Shown here: piece by piece, positions 24,982 to 35,435 of the stretch
Numbering within the stretch: the first letter of the stretch is position 1
How the letters are laid out: every line of letters starts with the position of its first letter
Assembly (NCBI GenBank): GCA_945897555.1
Contig: CAMDGF010000001.1
Coordinates: forward strand, 1-54,865
DNA: 54,865 nucleotides
DNA from: Klebsiella pneumoniae
GTDB lineage: Bacteria; Pseudomonadota; Gammaproteobacteria; Burkholderiales; UBA3065
Direction of reading: 5' to 3'
The notes under the pieces: model-generated
Seen by the model: the letters and a program-made list of their open reading frames with translations, nothing else
Told to the model about the DNA's origin: nothing
Database searches by the model: none
Position numbers and translations under genes: made by a program

Positions 24982-25710
24982 TCAGCCGGCGCGAGCCGCC
25001 CGTTGCGCGGCCGCAAGATGGACGATGCCATGCTCGGCCAGATCCATCAGCTGGCGCAACTCGTCTCGCGTGAAAGCGTTGCCCTCCGCGGTACCCTGCA
25101 CCTCGATGATGCCGCCATTGCCGGTCATGACGATGTTCATGTCGGTGTCGCAGGCGGAATCCTCCGGGTAATCCAGATCGAGGATGGCGCGGCCTTCGTA
25201 GATGCCGACCGACACTGCAGCGACGCTGTCGTGCACCGGGCTGGCCACCAGCAGGCCCTTGGCCACCAGCCAGTCGCCGGCGTCTGCCAACGCCACCCAG
25301 GCACCGGTGATGGCAGCAGTGCGCGTGCCGCCATCGGCCTGCAACACATCGCAGTCGATGTGGATGCTGCGCTCGCCAAGCGCCACGAGGTCGGTGACGG
25401 CACGCAGGCTACGGCCGATGAGTCGCTGGATCTCTTGCGTACGGCCGCTCTGCTTGCCACGGGCGGCTTCGCGGTCGCTGCGGGTGTGGGTGGCACGCGG
25501 CAACATGCCGTACTCGGCCGTCACCCAGCCCTGCCCCTTGCCGCGCAAGAAACCGGGTACCCGCTCCTCGACGCTGGCCGTACACAGCACCCGCGTGTCG
25601 CCGAACTCCACCAGCACCGAGCCCTCGGCATGACGGGTAAAGTGGCGGGTCAGGCGGATCGGGCGCAGCTGGTCGGGCTGGCGGCCATCGTGGCGGACGG
25701 ACGAAGTCAT
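24982..25710 (-). CDS. rph: Ribonuclease PH
   Basis: 242 residues, the normal size. Family motifs include [20 protein letters not shown], the phosphate-binding basic stretch around [16 protein letters not shown], and [19 protein letters not shown]. It trims tRNA 3' ends phosphorolytically. The start ATG at 25710 gives the conserved [14 protein letters not shown] terminus. A much longer open frame that extends upstream lies antisense to bioA and was ignored. It diverges from bioA. Confidence 0.95.
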   Translation of the reverse strand: MTSSVRHDGRQPDQLRPIRLTRHFTRHAEGSVLVEFGDTRVLCTASVEERVPGFLRGKGQGWVTAEYGMLPRATHTRSDREAARGKQSGRTQEIQRLIGRSLRAVTDLVALGERSIHIDCDVLQADGGTRTAAITGAWVALADAGDWLVAKGLLVASPVHDSVAAVSVGIYEGRAILDLDYPEDSACDTDMNIVMTGNGGIIEVQGTAEGNAFTRDELRQLMDLAEHGIVHLAAAQRAARAG

Positions 25711-25787
25711 GTGGGCGAGGTCTCGAGAGGGGCGCGGCGAGTATACGTGGACGAGCAAGGTCACGATCCACGCGCGCCAAGGCTGAC

Positions 25788-25793
25788 TAGAAT
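25788..25793 (+). promoter_or_regulatory. -10-like hexamer before bioA
   Basis: TAGAAT matches five of six bases of the sigma-70 -10 consensus and lies 22 bases before the bioA ATG. I found no good -35 at 16-18 bases upstream, so support is weak. Confidence 0.3.
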
Positions 25794-25815
25794 CGAGCGT
25801 GACCAGGAGCCGACC

Positions 25816-27180
25816 ATGAGCAGCCCCCTTCCCCACGACGCGTCCGGCCGAGCCGCCAGCGACCTCGCCACGCGCTCGCTGCGCGCGGTGTGGCACCCCT
25901 GCACGCAGATGAAGCTGCACGAGGATGCGCCACCGCTGGCCATCCGAGCCGGCCACGGCCCGTGGCTCGAGGCCGAGGATGGCACGCGTTACCTCGATGC
26001 CATCAGTTCGTGGTGGGTCAACCTGTTCGGCCATGGCCACCCACACATCCGCGCCGCCATCCACTCGCAACTCGACACGCTCGAGCACGTCATGCTGGCC
26101 GGTTTCACCCACGAGCCCGTCGTACGACTCTCGGAGCGACTCGGAGTCCTCACCGGGCTCGGCCATGCGCACTATGGCTCCGATGGCGCGTCGGCGGTCG
26201 AGGTGGCGCTCAAGATGAGCGCGCACTTCTGGCGCAATCGCGGCCAAGCCGGCAAGACCCGGGTCGTTGCACTGGCTGGCGGCTACCACGGGGAGACCCT
26301 GGGTGCGCTCGCTGTCACCGACATCCCCTTGTTCCGGGAAACCTACGCGCCTCTGCTCAGAGATTGCACCATCCTGCCAAGCCCGGATTGGCGGCAGGCA
26401 TCCGCCGGGGAGGATGCGCTGGCCTTCGCGCGACGGCAGGCGCTGCTGCTCGAGGCCCATCTGGCGCAACACCATGTCAGCACGGCCGCGCTCATCATCG
26501 AACCCTTGATCCAGTGCGCCGGCGGCATGGCCATGCACCACCCCGAGTATCTGCGCGTGGCACGCGAGCTCTGCACGCTCTACGGGGTGCACCTGATCTG
26601 CGACGAGATCGCAGTCGGCTTCGGCCGCAGCGGATCGGTGTTCGCACACCAGCAGGCCGGCGTCCGGCCTGACTTTTTGTGCCTGTCAAAAGGCCTGAGC
26701 GGCGGTTTCCTGCCCCTCGCGGTGACGCTGACGACCGATGACATCTACTCGGCCTTCTACCACCATGACGTGAAGCGCGGCTTCCTGCACAGCCACAGCT
26801 ACACGGGCAACCCTTTGGCCTGCGCCGCCGCCAATGCCGTGCTCGACCTGTTCGCAGCCAGTGACGTGATCGCGACGAATGCGGCGCTGGCAGCGCGCGT
26901 CGATGCCGCGGCCGCGGCCCTGCGACGCCACCCGCGAGTCCGCCATTGGCGTCGCACTGGCATGATCTGGGCGTTTGATGTGGTGCCGCCTGCGGGTGAG
27001 GTGGAACGCCCGGGCCAGACACCTGGCGCACGGATCGCTCGCGCAGCGGTGGCGCACGGTCTGGTGTTACGGCCGATCGGCAACACGGTGTACTGGATGC
27101 CGCCTTACTGCCTCGACGACGATGCCGTGCGAGTGATGGTCGATGGCACCCTGCGCGCGCTGGAGGAGGCGGTCGGGTGA
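25816..27180 (+). CDS. bioA: Adenosylmethionine-8-amino-7-oxononanoate aminotransferase BioA
   Basis: 454 residues from the ATG at 25816, preceded by AGGAG six bases earlier. A class III aminotransferase: [20 protein letters not shown] and [18 protein letters not shown] are BioA-type substrate and fold motifs. [14 protein letters not shown] precedes the PLP lysine in [10 protein letters not shown] (Lys292 by my count). It makes 7,8-diaminopelargonate in biotin synthesis. No other bio gene is in the window. Its stop overlaps the GTG start of dacB by three bases. Confidence 0.95.
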   Translation: MSSPLPHDASGRAASDLATRSLRAVWHPCTQMKLHEDAPPLAIRAGHGPWLEAEDGTRYLDAISSWWVNLFGHGHPHIRAAIHSQLDTLEHVMLAGFTHEPVVRLSERLGVLTGLGHAHYGSDGASAVEVALKMSAHFWRNRGQAGKTRVVALAGGYHGETLGALAVTDIPLFRETYAPLLRDCTILPSPDWRQASAGEDALAFARRQALLLEAHLAQHHVSTAALIIEPLIQCAGGMAMHHPEYLRVARELCTLYGVHLICDEIAVGFGRSGSVFAHQQAGVRPDFLCLSKGLSGGFLPLAVTLTTDDIYSAFYHHDVKRGFLHSHSYTGNPLACAAANAVLDLFAASDVIATNAALAARVDAAAAALRRHPRVRHWRRTGMIWAFDVVPPAGEVERPGQTPGARIARAAVAHGLVLRPIGNTVYWMPPYCLDDDAVRVMVDGTLRALEEAVG

Positions 27181-28871
27181 GGGGCGCGCTTGCCGTCTTG
27201 ATCGCCTTGTTGTCGTTGCCAGTGGTGGCAGGAGGCGCATCAGAACCAGCAGGGGGCGGCCCACTACCTCGGGTGGGGTGGGAGGCGGCCCAACACCTCG
27301 GGTGTCGTTTGTTCTCGCTCCCGCTCGCTGCGCTCGAGGGTCGCTTTGAAAAGGGCACCCGACGGGGGCCACCTGTGACTGCGAATGGCGTTGCGCTGAC
27401 AGTCGCCGTCGCGCCAAGTACGCAACCGGGCGGGGCGCATCGGGAGAGCGGTTTATCCGGGCTTGCCCCGGAAAACCGCGTCCCGATGGAAGACCCGCCA
27501 GCGCAGGTCGGTAGCGGCCTCCCCGCCGACTTCGCAGCCGCGCTGGAGCGTGCGGGCGTCAAGCCGCAGCAGATCAGCATCTGGTTCGGTGAGGCCGACA
27601 GCACCGAGGCACGCTTCCACTGGCTGCCGGAGACGCCGCGCAACCCGGCGTCGGTGCTCAAGATCGTGACCACGGCACAGGCGCTCGAGCAACTGGGCCC
27701 CGTCCACCGCTGGACCACGCGAGCCTGGGCAGAAGGCCCGGTGCGCCGCGGGACGCTGCAAGGGCGGCTCGTGATCGAGGGCGCTGGCGACCCGCGACTG
27801 CGTCGCAGCGACCTGCGCTCTCTGCTGGCGCAGGTGCGCGCTGCCGGTATCCGCCGCATCGATGGCGACCTTGTGATCGACCGCAACGCCTTCGATCTGC
27901 CAACACACGACCCTGGCGCCTTTGATGGCCAGCCCAAACGGGCATACAACGTCGGCGCCGATGCTTTGCTGGTGGATCTCGCGGCGCAATCGGTGAATAC
28001 CCGCGTCGACACCGTCGATGGCCGAGTGCACGCCTGGCTGGAACCGATGCTCGACGGCGTACGCCTCGACAACCGGCTGCGCAGCGTTGCCGGAGATTGC
28101 AAGGACTGGCGCTTGCGCCCACTGATGCAGGTCATCGACACCACCGCCGCGCAGACGGTCGTACGCGTCGAGGGCGAGGTGCCGGACGCCTGCGAGACGG
28201 CCAGCATCGACATCGCGCCGGTCGCCGGGCCCGAATACACCCGGCGTGTGCTGCTACAAACCTGGCGTGAGCTGGGTGGTGAACTGTCCGGGCAAGTGGC
28301 CGACGGGCGTCTGGGTTATGGCATGCGAGTGGTGGGAGAACTGCAGTCGGCACCTCTGGCCGACCTCATCCGCGACATCAACCGGTTCAGCAACAACGTG
28401 ATGGCCGATCTGGTCTGGCTCACCGCCGGCGCTCAGACCTCCGGCTGGCCGGCCACTCGCACCAAGGCCACCGAAGCGACACAGGCATGGCTGGCTGCGC
28501 TGGGTGGGGACGATGCCGAGACGATCATCGACTCTGGATCTGGCCTGTCGCGGCGCACGCGCATCAGCGCTGAACAGTTGCATGCGGTGCTGCGCCGCAT
28601 GGCACGCTCGCCCCTGTTTCCGGAGTTCGCCGCATCGCTCCCTATAGCCGGCCATGACGGCACCGCGGCACGCACCCGCGTGCAAAGCCACGCCCGTCTC
28701 AAGACGGGCAGCCTGAATGGCGTACGCGCTGCCGCCGGCTATGTGCGCGACCGCAGCGGACGCTGGCTCAGCTTGGTGGTGCTGGTCGAGGCAGCGCCCG
28801 ACGCCGGCTGGCGCGACCTGCTGGCCTGGCTGGCCGACCGGGCTGCTGCGACGGATGGGCCAGTGCCCTAG
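27177..28871 (+). CDS. dacB: D-alanyl-D-alanine carboxypeptidase/endopeptidase DacB (PBP4 family) with an N-terminal insertion
   Basis: 564 residues starting at a GTG that overlaps the bioA stop. A signal peptide (about 1-20, [16 protein letters not shown]) precedes the enzyme. The three active-site motifs of class C penicillin-binding proteins are present: SVLK (Ser159-Lys162), SNN (405-407) and KTG (509-511). The enzyme trims or cuts peptidoglycan cross-links in the periplasm. Residues of about 22-115 are unlike the family. They are encoded by DNA with a 22-base direct repeat and a 51-base hairpin, and look like a tolerated in-frame insertion. A start after the insertion (ATG at 27486) would lose the signal peptide. 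Confidence 0.9.
   Translation: MRGALAVLIALLSLPVVAGGASEPAGGGPLPRVGWEAAQHLGCRLFSLPLAALEGRFEKGTRRGPPVTANGVALTVAVAPSTQPGGAHRESGLSGLAPENRVPMEDPPAQVGSGLPADFAAALERAGVKPQQISIWFGEADSTEARFHWLPETPRNPASVLKIVTTAQALEQLGPVHRWTTRAWAEGPVRRGTLQGRLVIEGAGDPRLRRSDLRSLLAQVRAAGIRRIDGDLVIDRNAFDLPTHDPGAFDGQPKRAYNVGADALLVDLAAQSVNTRVDTVDGRVHAWLEPMLDGVRLDNRLRSVAGDCKDWRLRPLMQVIDTTAAQTVVRVEGEVPDACETASIDIAPVAGPEYTRRVLLQTWRELGGELSGQVADGRLGYGMRVVGELQSAPLADLIRDINRFSNNVMADLVWLTAGAQTSGWPATRTKATEATQAWLAALGGDDAETIIDSGSGLSRRTRISAEQLHAVLRRMARSPLFPEFAASLPIAGHDGTAARTRVQSHARLKTGSLNGVRAAAGYVRDRSGRWLSLVVLVEAAPDAGWRDLLAWLADRAAATDGPVP
27255..27305. repeat. Imperfect 22-bp direct repeat inside the dacB insertion
   Basis: The unit at 27255-27276 and the unit at 27284-27305 agree at 19 of 22 positions (both begin GGCGGCCCA and share ACCTCGGGTG), with a period of 29 bases. 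They lie in the part of dacB that has no counterpart in the family and suggest repetitive, formerly noncoding DNA. Confidence 0.65.
27438..27488. repeat. Large imperfect palindrome inside dacB
   Basis: A hairpin of about 20 pairs: CATCGGGA (27438-27445) with TCCCGATG (27481-27488), GCGGTTT (27448-27454) with AAACCGC (27473-27479), and CCGGG (27457-27461) with CCCGG (27467-27471). Two small internal loops and a five-base terminal loop separate them. The size and structure resemble REP-like or protein-coding palindromic elements. Confidence 0.7.
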
Positions 28872-29656
28872 CCGCGGAGACTACCGGCGCTGCTGCGGCG
28901 CCACAGCCAGATGCCAGCCAGCAGCATGGGCACACACAGCCACTGCCCCATGCTCAGCCCAAGCCCAAGCAGGCCAAGGTGCGCATCGGGCTCGCGGAAG
29001 AACTCCACCGTGAACCGCGCCGCGCCATACCCCAGCAGGAAAAGTGCCGACACCTGCCCCAGCGGCCGTGGGCGCCGCGCGAACCACCACAACAGAACGA
29101 ACAGCACCACGCCCTCCAGCCCGGCCTGATACAGCTGCGACGGATGCCGCGGCAGCGCATCGGCCAAGGGGAACACCATCGCCCACGGCACCTCGGCGGG
29201 GCGCCCCCAGAGTTCACCGTTGATGAAGTTGCCCACCCGGCCCAGCGCCAAGCCGAGCGGCACCAGCGGCGCGATGAAGTCGGTGATCTGCAGCCAGCGC
29301 AAACCTCGCCGCTGCGCCAGCCACGCCACCGCCCCCAGCACGCCGATAAAGCCTCCGTGGAAACTCATCCCCCCCTGCCAGACGGCGAAGATGCTGAGCG
29401 GGTCGGCCATGAAGTCGAGCGGCTTGTAGAACAGCACATAGCCCATGCGGCCACCGAGAATCACCCCCACCACGCCCCAGAACATCAGATCATCGACCAA
29501 GGCGGGGCTCAAGGCGATGTCTCGCCGACGCGCCAGATGCAAGCGCCCCAGCCAGACGAACTGCAGAAAAGCCAACACATACATCAGCCCGTACCAATGG
29601 ATGGCGAGCGGGCCGAGCCGCAAGGCAACGGGGTCGAAACCAGGATGGATCAACAT
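28868..29656 (-). CDS. lgt: Prolipoprotein diacylglyceryl transferase Lgt
   Basis: 262 residues and about seven membrane helices. The family signature [14 protein letters not shown] and the essential segment [11 protein letters not shown] are both present. I used the ATG at 29656 ([20 protein letters not shown]); the longer open frame upstream overlaps the divergent GlcG-like gene. Lgt adds diacylglycerol to the lipobox cysteine of prolipoproteins in the inner membrane. Its stop overlaps the dacB stop on the other strand by four bases. Confidence 0.95.
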   Translation of the reverse strand: MLIHPGFDPVALRLGPLAIHWYGLMYVLAFLQFVWLGRLHLARRRDIALSPALVDDLMFWGVVGVILGGRMGYVLFYKPLDFMADPLSIFAVWQGGMSFHGGFIGVLGAVAWLAQRRGLRWLQITDFIAPLVPLGLALGRVGNFINGELWGRPAEVPWAMVFPLADALPRHPSQLYQAGLEGVVLFVLLWWFARRPRPLGQVSALFLLGYGAARFTVEFFREPDAHLGLLGLGLSMGQWLCVPMLLAGIWLWRRSSAGSLRG

Positions 29657-29746
29657 CGGGGCAGGCAGCTCCAGCAGCGTCACCGGCTGATTGCCGGTGC
29701 GGTTAACATGGCGCGCCCATTCTACGCCTGTCCCTTGGAGCCTCCC

Positions 29747-30160
29747 ATGAAGCAACGTCCCGCCCTCACTCTTGCCGATGTGCAGACCATCGGTGCTGCC
29801 GCCCTCGCCCATGCGCAGAGCAACCATTGGAACGTCTCGATCGCCATTTGCGACGATGGCGGGCACCTGCTGTGGTTTGCGCGCATGGATGGCGCACCGC
29901 CGATGAGCGCCGAGATCGCTCCGGGCAAAGCCGATTGCGCCGCGCGCGCGCGCAAGGCCAGCGGCGTGCTGGAGAAGGTCATCAACGATGGCCGCACCGC
30001 GGCGCTCAAGATGCCGGTGCTGGCCCTCGAGGGTGGCGAGATGATCGTGGTCGAGGGTGTCTGCGTCGGTGCCGTAGGGGTCTCGGGCGTCAAATCCACC
30101 GAGGATGCCGAGATCGCCCGCGCTGGCATCTCAGCCATCGGAGCGGTGACGGCTTTTTGA
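29747..30160 (+). CDS. GlcG/HbpS-like (DUF336) single-domain protein
   Basis: 137 residues from the ATG at 29747, with GGAG six bases upstream. The family core is clear: [40 protein letters not shown], and the glycine-rich end [19 protein letters not shown]. There is no signal peptide, so the product is cytoplasmic. Members bind heme or other small cofactors, or accompany glycolate and other oxidation genes; the role here is unknown. It is probably monocistronic, with a terminator 110 bases after the stop. It shares its domain type with the large exported protein at 7734-9716. Confidence 0.88.
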   Translation: MKQRPALTLADVQTIGAAALAHAQSNHWNVSIAICDDGGHLLWFARMDGAPPMSAEIAPGKADCAARARKASGVLEKVINDGRTAALKMPVLALEGGEMIVVEGVCVGAVGVSGVKSTEDAEIARAGISAIGAVTAF

Positions 30161-30231
30161 GTGCTGCCCGACGCTCTAGACAGCCTCTAAATTCAGCAGC
30201 TTACGCGGCCCTCGCCGTACGAGCGCCGGCA

Positions 30232-30260
30232 TTGTGAAGTGTTACCGGCGTGTGTATCCT
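30232..30260 (+). promoter_or_regulatory. Candidate sigma-70 promoter upstream of the pnt operon
   Basis: TTGTGA (30232-30237) and TATCCT (30255-30260) each match four of six consensus bases and are spaced 17 bases apart. Transcription would begin near 30267, only a few bases before the hairpin at 30270. That arrangement could mean an attenuated leader, or that the match is fortuitous. Confidence 0.3.
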
Positions 30261-30269
30261 CTCGCCCTC

Positions 30270-30302
30270 CGCCGACGTGAACCCGTCGGCGCGACCTTTT
30301 TT
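30270..30302 (+). terminator. Rho-independent terminator between the GlcG-like gene and pntAA
   Basis: CGCCGACG (30270-30277) and CGTCGGCG (30284-30291) form a perfect eight-pair stem with a six-base loop. CGACC and a run of six T follow. It lies 110 bases after the GlcG-like stop and 85 bases before pntAA. It most simply ends the GlcG-like transcript. Confidence 0.75.
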
Positions 30303-30386
30303 GTAACACCTGTAGCAGATGCCACCGTGGCGCCGCCCCTGACTTGACAAGCAGGACCGGCCGGCCGCCCAACTCAGGGAGATACC

Positions 30387-31508
30387 ATGGCCATCACCAT
30401 CGGTGCGATCACCGAATCGACACCGGGCGAAAAGCGCGTTGCGCTCGTACCGGATGTCGCCAAAAAGTACCAGGCGCTCGGCGCCCACATCGCCTTCGAA
30501 GCGGGCTTTGCCGATGCGGCCAATGTGGCCGACGGTGACTTTGGCGATGCCACTGCGACCACCCGCGACCAGGTGCTGGCCTCGGCCGACATCCTGCTGC
30601 ATGTGCAGCCGCTGGCGGCGCAGGACCTCGCCAAGCTCAAGCCGGGCTGCGTATTGGTCGGCTATCAGGCCCCCTACGCTGGCAAAGAGCGCATCGATGC
30701 CCTCAACGCCGCCAAGGCCACCTCGCTGAGTTTCGAGTTGCTCCCGCGCATCTCGCGCGCACAGAGCATGGACGCGCTCTCCAGCCAGGCCGCCGTAGCC
30801 GGCTATGCCTGCGTGCTCATCGGCGCCGACAACTGCCCCAAGTTCTTCCCCATGATGACCTACGCCGCTGGCACCATCCGCCCGGCCAAGGTGCTGGTGA
30901 TCGGTGCTGGCGTGGCCGGGCTGCAGGCCATCGCAACTGCGCGTCGGCTTGGCGCCATGGTCGAGGGCTACGACGTGCGCCCCGAAGTGCGCGAGCAGAT
31001 CGAGTCGCTGGGCGCCAAGTTCGTCGACACCGGGGTGTCGGCGGTGGGTACCGGCGGCTATGCGCGCGAGCTGACCGATGCCGAAAAGGCCCAACAGGCC
31101 GAGAAGCTGGGCAAGGCGGTCGCCAACTGCGACGTCCTCATCACCACCGCATCGGTGCCGGGCAAGAAGGCGCCACAGATCATCAGCGAAACCATGGTGG
31201 CACGCATGAAGCCAGGCGCCGTGGTGGTCGACCTCGCCGCCGAGACCGGGGGCAACGTCGCTGGCACGACGGCCGGGCAGTCTGTGAAAGCAGGGCCAGC
31301 GCTGCTCATCGGCCCGACCCACATCGCCAGCCGCATGCCGGTGCATGCGTCGGAGATGTTGGCCAAGAACGCATTCAACCTGATCTCACCCTTCGTCAAA
31401 GACGGTGCACTGGCGCTGGACTGGGCAGACGAGGTGATCGCCGGGTCGGCTTTGACCCACGATGGTCAACTCAGGTCGGGAGCGGTCAAGACCGCCCTCG
31501 GCCTGTAA
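30387..31508 (+). CDS. pntAA: NAD(P) transhydrogenase subunit alpha part 1 (dI domain)
   Basis: 373 residues, AGGGAG five bases before the ATG. The alanine-dehydrogenase/transhydrogenase N-terminal fold is followed by an NAD-binding motif VIGAGVAGLQAIATARRLGA at about 172-190, and KPGAVVVDLAAETGGNVAGT. This soluble domain binds NAD(H) and passes hydride to the NADP(H) domain of PntB, driven by proton flow. The alpha chain is split into two genes, the three-subunit form known from Rhodospirillum rubrum. pntAB follows after 11 bases. Confidence 0.95.
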   Translation: MAITIGAITESTPGEKRVALVPDVAKKYQALGAHIAFEAGFADAANVADGDFGDATATTRDQVLASADILLHVQPLAAQDLAKLKPGCVLVGYQAPYAGKERIDALNAAKATSLSFELLPRISRAQSMDALSSQAAVAGYACVLIGADNCPKFFPMMTYAAGTIRPAKVLVIGAGVAGLQAIATARRLGAMVEGYDVRPEVREQIESLGAKFVDTGVSAVGTGGYARELTDAEKAQQAEKLGKAVANCDVLITTASVPGKKAPQIISETMVARMKPGAVVVDLAAETGGNVAGTTAGQSVKAGPALLIGPTHIASRMPVHASEMLAKNAFNLISPFVKDGALALDWADEVIAGSALTHDGQLRSGAVKTALGL

Positions 31509-31519
31509 AGGAGCTCGCC

Positions 31520-31816
31520 ATGGAAGGCTTTCTGTATCTGTATATCTTCATGCTCTCGGCCTTCACCGGCTACGAGGTGATCTCGCGTGTGCCGGTGATC
31601 CTGCACACGCCGCTGATGTCCGGCTCCAACTTCATCCACGGGGTCGTGCTGGTGGGCGCCATGGTGGCACTGGGTGCGGCCGACCCGGAAGACCCGCTGC
31701 AGCTGGCGATCGGCTTCTTTGCCGTGCTGTTGGGCGCAGCCAATGCCGCTGGCGGCTATGTGGTGACCGAACGCATGCTCGGCATGTTCCAGTCCAAGAA
31801 GAAGGAGGCCGCGTAA
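31520..31816 (+). CDS. pntAB: NAD(P) transhydrogenase subunit alpha part 2 (membrane)
   Basis: 98 residues with three predicted membrane helices (LYIFMLSAFTGYEVISRVP, FIHGVVLVGAMVALGAA, AIGFFAVLLGAANAAGGYVV). A GGAG element lies seven bases before the ATG. It is the small membrane part of the alpha subunit in the split form of the enzyme and forms half of the proton channel with PntB. Its stop is adjacent to the pntB ATG with no gap. Confidence 0.94.
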   Translation: MEGFLYLYIFMLSAFTGYEVISRVPVILHTPLMSGSNFIHGVVLVGAMVALGAADPEDPLQLAIGFFAVLLGAANAAGGYVVTERMLGMFQSKKKEAA

Positions 31817-33196
31817 ATGGACGCCAAGGCCCTCGTCAACGCCGCCTATTTCGCGGTCGCGGTCGTCTTCATCCTCGGCCTTAAGGCCATGAGCTCGCCG
31901 CTCACAGCGCGCAAGGGCATCGTCTGGGCCGGCTACGCCATGGTGGCTGCCACTGTGGTGACCTTCGCCTGGCCCGGCATGGCCAACTACGGCCTGATGG
32001 CAGTGGCCATCGCCATCGGTGGCGCAGCAGCCTGGTGGTCCGGCAAGAAAGTAGCCATGACCGACATGCCGCAGATGGTCGCCATCTACAACGGCATGGG
32101 CGGCGGTGCAGCAGCAGCCATCGCCGCGCTCGAGTTCGCCCGCGGCGAGGTGCACAGCCCGCTGGTCACCACACTGGCAGTGATCGGATCACTGATCGGC
32201 TCGGTGGCGTTCTCCGGCTCCTGCATCGCCTTTGCCAAGCTGCAGGGCATCATGGAGAAGACCTACCGTCTGCCGGCGCAGAACGCTGTCAACGTCGTGC
32301 TGGCAGTGGTGGCGGTGGCACTCGGTGCGTTCATCGTCGCCCATCCCGACCACACCGGCGCGCTTCTGGCTTTCTTCGCTCTGGCATTGTTCCTCGGCAT
32401 CATCCTCACCACCCCCATCGGTGGTGCCGACATGCCGGTCGTCATTTCGCTGCTGAACGCCTTCACAGGCCTGGCGGTGGGCTTTGAGGGCTTTGTGCTC
32501 GGCAACCCGGCGCTCATCGTGGCCGGCATCGTGGTCGGTGCTTCCGGCACGCTGCTCACCCAGCTGATGGCCAAGGCCATGAACCGCCCGATCGCCAACG
32601 TCATCTTCACGCCCATGACGGGTGCTGCTGCGGGCGGTGGCGAAGCGGTGAGCGGCTCCATGAAGGAGACGTCGGCGCTGGACGCCGCCTCGATGATGCG
32701 TTTCGGCAGCAAGGTCATCGTCATCCCGGGCTATGGCATGGCTGTGGCCGGTGCTCAGCACAAGGTCTGGGAGATGGCGCAACTGCTCGAGGAGGCCGGT
32801 GTGGAATGCGTATTCGCCATCCACCCGGTGGCTGGCCGCATGCCGGGCCACATGAACGTGCTGCTGGCCGAGGCCGGTGTGCCCTACGACAAGATCCTCG
32901 ACCTCGACGAGATCAATGCCGACTTCCCGCAAGCCGATGTGGCGCTGGTGATCGGCGCCAACGACGTGGTCAACCCGGTGGCCCGTACCGACAAGAGCAG
33001 CCCGATCTACGGCATGCCCATTCTCGATGCCGATCGCGCGCAGAACTGCATCGTCATCAAGCGCGGCAAGGGCGCAGGCTACTCGGGCATCGAGAACGCG
33101 CTGTTCTACACCGACAACTGCCGCATGCTGTACGGCAGCGCGCAACAGGCCATCGCCGAGATCATCCATCACATCAAGACGATGGAAGAAGCTTGA
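31817..33196 (+). CDS. pntB: NAD(P) transhydrogenase subunit beta
   Basis: 459 residues. The first half has about nine membrane helices, including TDMPQMVAIYNGMGGGAAA, and the C-terminal third is the soluble NADP-binding domain (VIVIPGYGMAVAGAQHKVW, HPVAGRMPGHMNVLLAEAGV, VIGANDVVNPVART). With PntAA and PntAB it uses the proton gradient to make NADPH from NADH. A strong terminator lies 48 bases after the stop. Confidence 0.96.
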   Translation: MDAKALVNAAYFAVAVVFILGLKAMSSPLTARKGIVWAGYAMVAATVVTFAWPGMANYGLMAVAIAIGGAAAWWSGKKVAMTDMPQMVAIYNGMGGGAAAAIAALEFARGEVHSPLVTTLAVIGSLIGSVAFSGSCIAFAKLQGIMEKTYRLPAQNAVNVVLAVVAVALGAFIVAHPDHTGALLAFFALALFLGIILTTPIGGADMPVVISLLNAFTGLAVGFEGFVLGNPALIVAGIVVGASGTLLTQLMAKAMNRPIANVIFTPMTGAAAGGGEAVSGSMKETSALDAASMMRFGSKVIVIPGYGMAVAGAQHKVWEMAQLLEEAGVECVFAIHPVAGRMPGHMNVLLAEAGVPYDKILDLDEINADFPQADVALVIGANDVVNPVARTDKSSPIYGMPILDADRAQNCIVIKRGKGAGYSGIENALFYTDNCRMLYGSAQQAIAEIIHHIKTMEEA

Positions 33197-33244
33197 AGAC
33201 CACGACCGGCACCGCGTGAATGCGGTTGCTGGCAACCCTGCGCC

Positions 33245-33278
33245 AACAAAAAAGCCACCCGAAGGTGGCTTTTTTGTT
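33245..33278. terminator. Bidirectional rho-independent terminator
   Basis: A perfect 15-pair palindrome with a CGAA loop: the GCCACC/GGTGGC core is flanked by six A on the left and six T on the right. It can therefore stop transcription of pntB (plus) and of pqqA (minus), which point toward it. Confidence 0.9.
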
Positions 33279-33293
33279 TACAGCGCGGCTCGC

Positions 33294-33365
33294 TTAGCGG
33301 GCGGCGATGTACATCGTGACTTCGAAACCGAAACGAAGGTCAGCGGCAGCGGGCTTGGTCCACAT
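33294..33365 (-). CDS. pqqA: PQQ precursor peptide PqqA
   Basis: A 23-codon gene. The peptide starts MWTKPAAADLRFGFEVTMY and ends IAAR. It matches the PqqA family pattern MW.KP...DLR.GFEVTMY, including the Glu15 and Tyr19 (spacing E-x3-Y) that are cross-linked by PqqE to build pyrroloquinoline quinone. AAGGAG lies seven bases before the ATG, and a strong bidirectional terminator follows the stop. No pqqB, pqqC, pqqD or pqqE is found in the window; the upstream gene is typA, 120 bases away. The peptide is ribosomally made and its two residues become PQQ, a cofactor of periplasmic dehydrogenases. Confidence 0.92.
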   Translation of the reverse strand: MWTKPAAADLRFGFEVTMYIAAR

Positions 33366-33466
33366 GGTGAGGCTCCTTGAGTGAGGTTGTGCTACGGAAT
33401 GAATACTGGACTCGCGGCAGCGCCGCCGCAGCCGCTGCGTAACGCAATCTCGCCTACGTAAATTCA

Positions 33467-33485
33467 TGAGCCCGACGCATCGGGC

Positions 33486-33488
<3 letters not shown>
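33467..33488 (-). terminator. Hairpin overlapping the typA stop codon
   Basis: TGAGCCCGA (33467-33475) and TCGGGCTCA (33480-33488) form a nine-pair stem with a four-base loop. The right arm contains the typA stop codon on the minus strand. The following sequence has only a short T stretch, so termination is possible but not certain. Confidence 0.45.
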
Positions 33489-35303
<1,815 letters not shown>

Positions 35304-35435
35304 GGAAGACCTTGATTTTTTGGGGCGCTGAAGGGCGCGGATGGTAGCACGGCGCGGTTGCGCTGTCGCAGCGCAGCAAGATTCACGCCGGGCGCCAGAG
35401 GGGGCTGCTAAAATGTTGGCCAATCAGGGGTTTCC

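Noticed and set aside
22926-25073. Plus-strand open frame of 715 codons opposite nadD and proA.
   Set aside because: Antisense to two unambiguous enzymes, with no recognisable domain.
26495-28240. Minus-strand open frame of 581 codons opposite bioA and dacB.
   Set aside because: Very rich in Arg, Ser and Pro, with no domain; shadow of the plus-strand genes.
30344-30349. A perfect TTGACA -35 hexamer before pntAA.
   Set aside because: No -10-like sequence lies 16-18 bases downstream; the region there is GC-rich.
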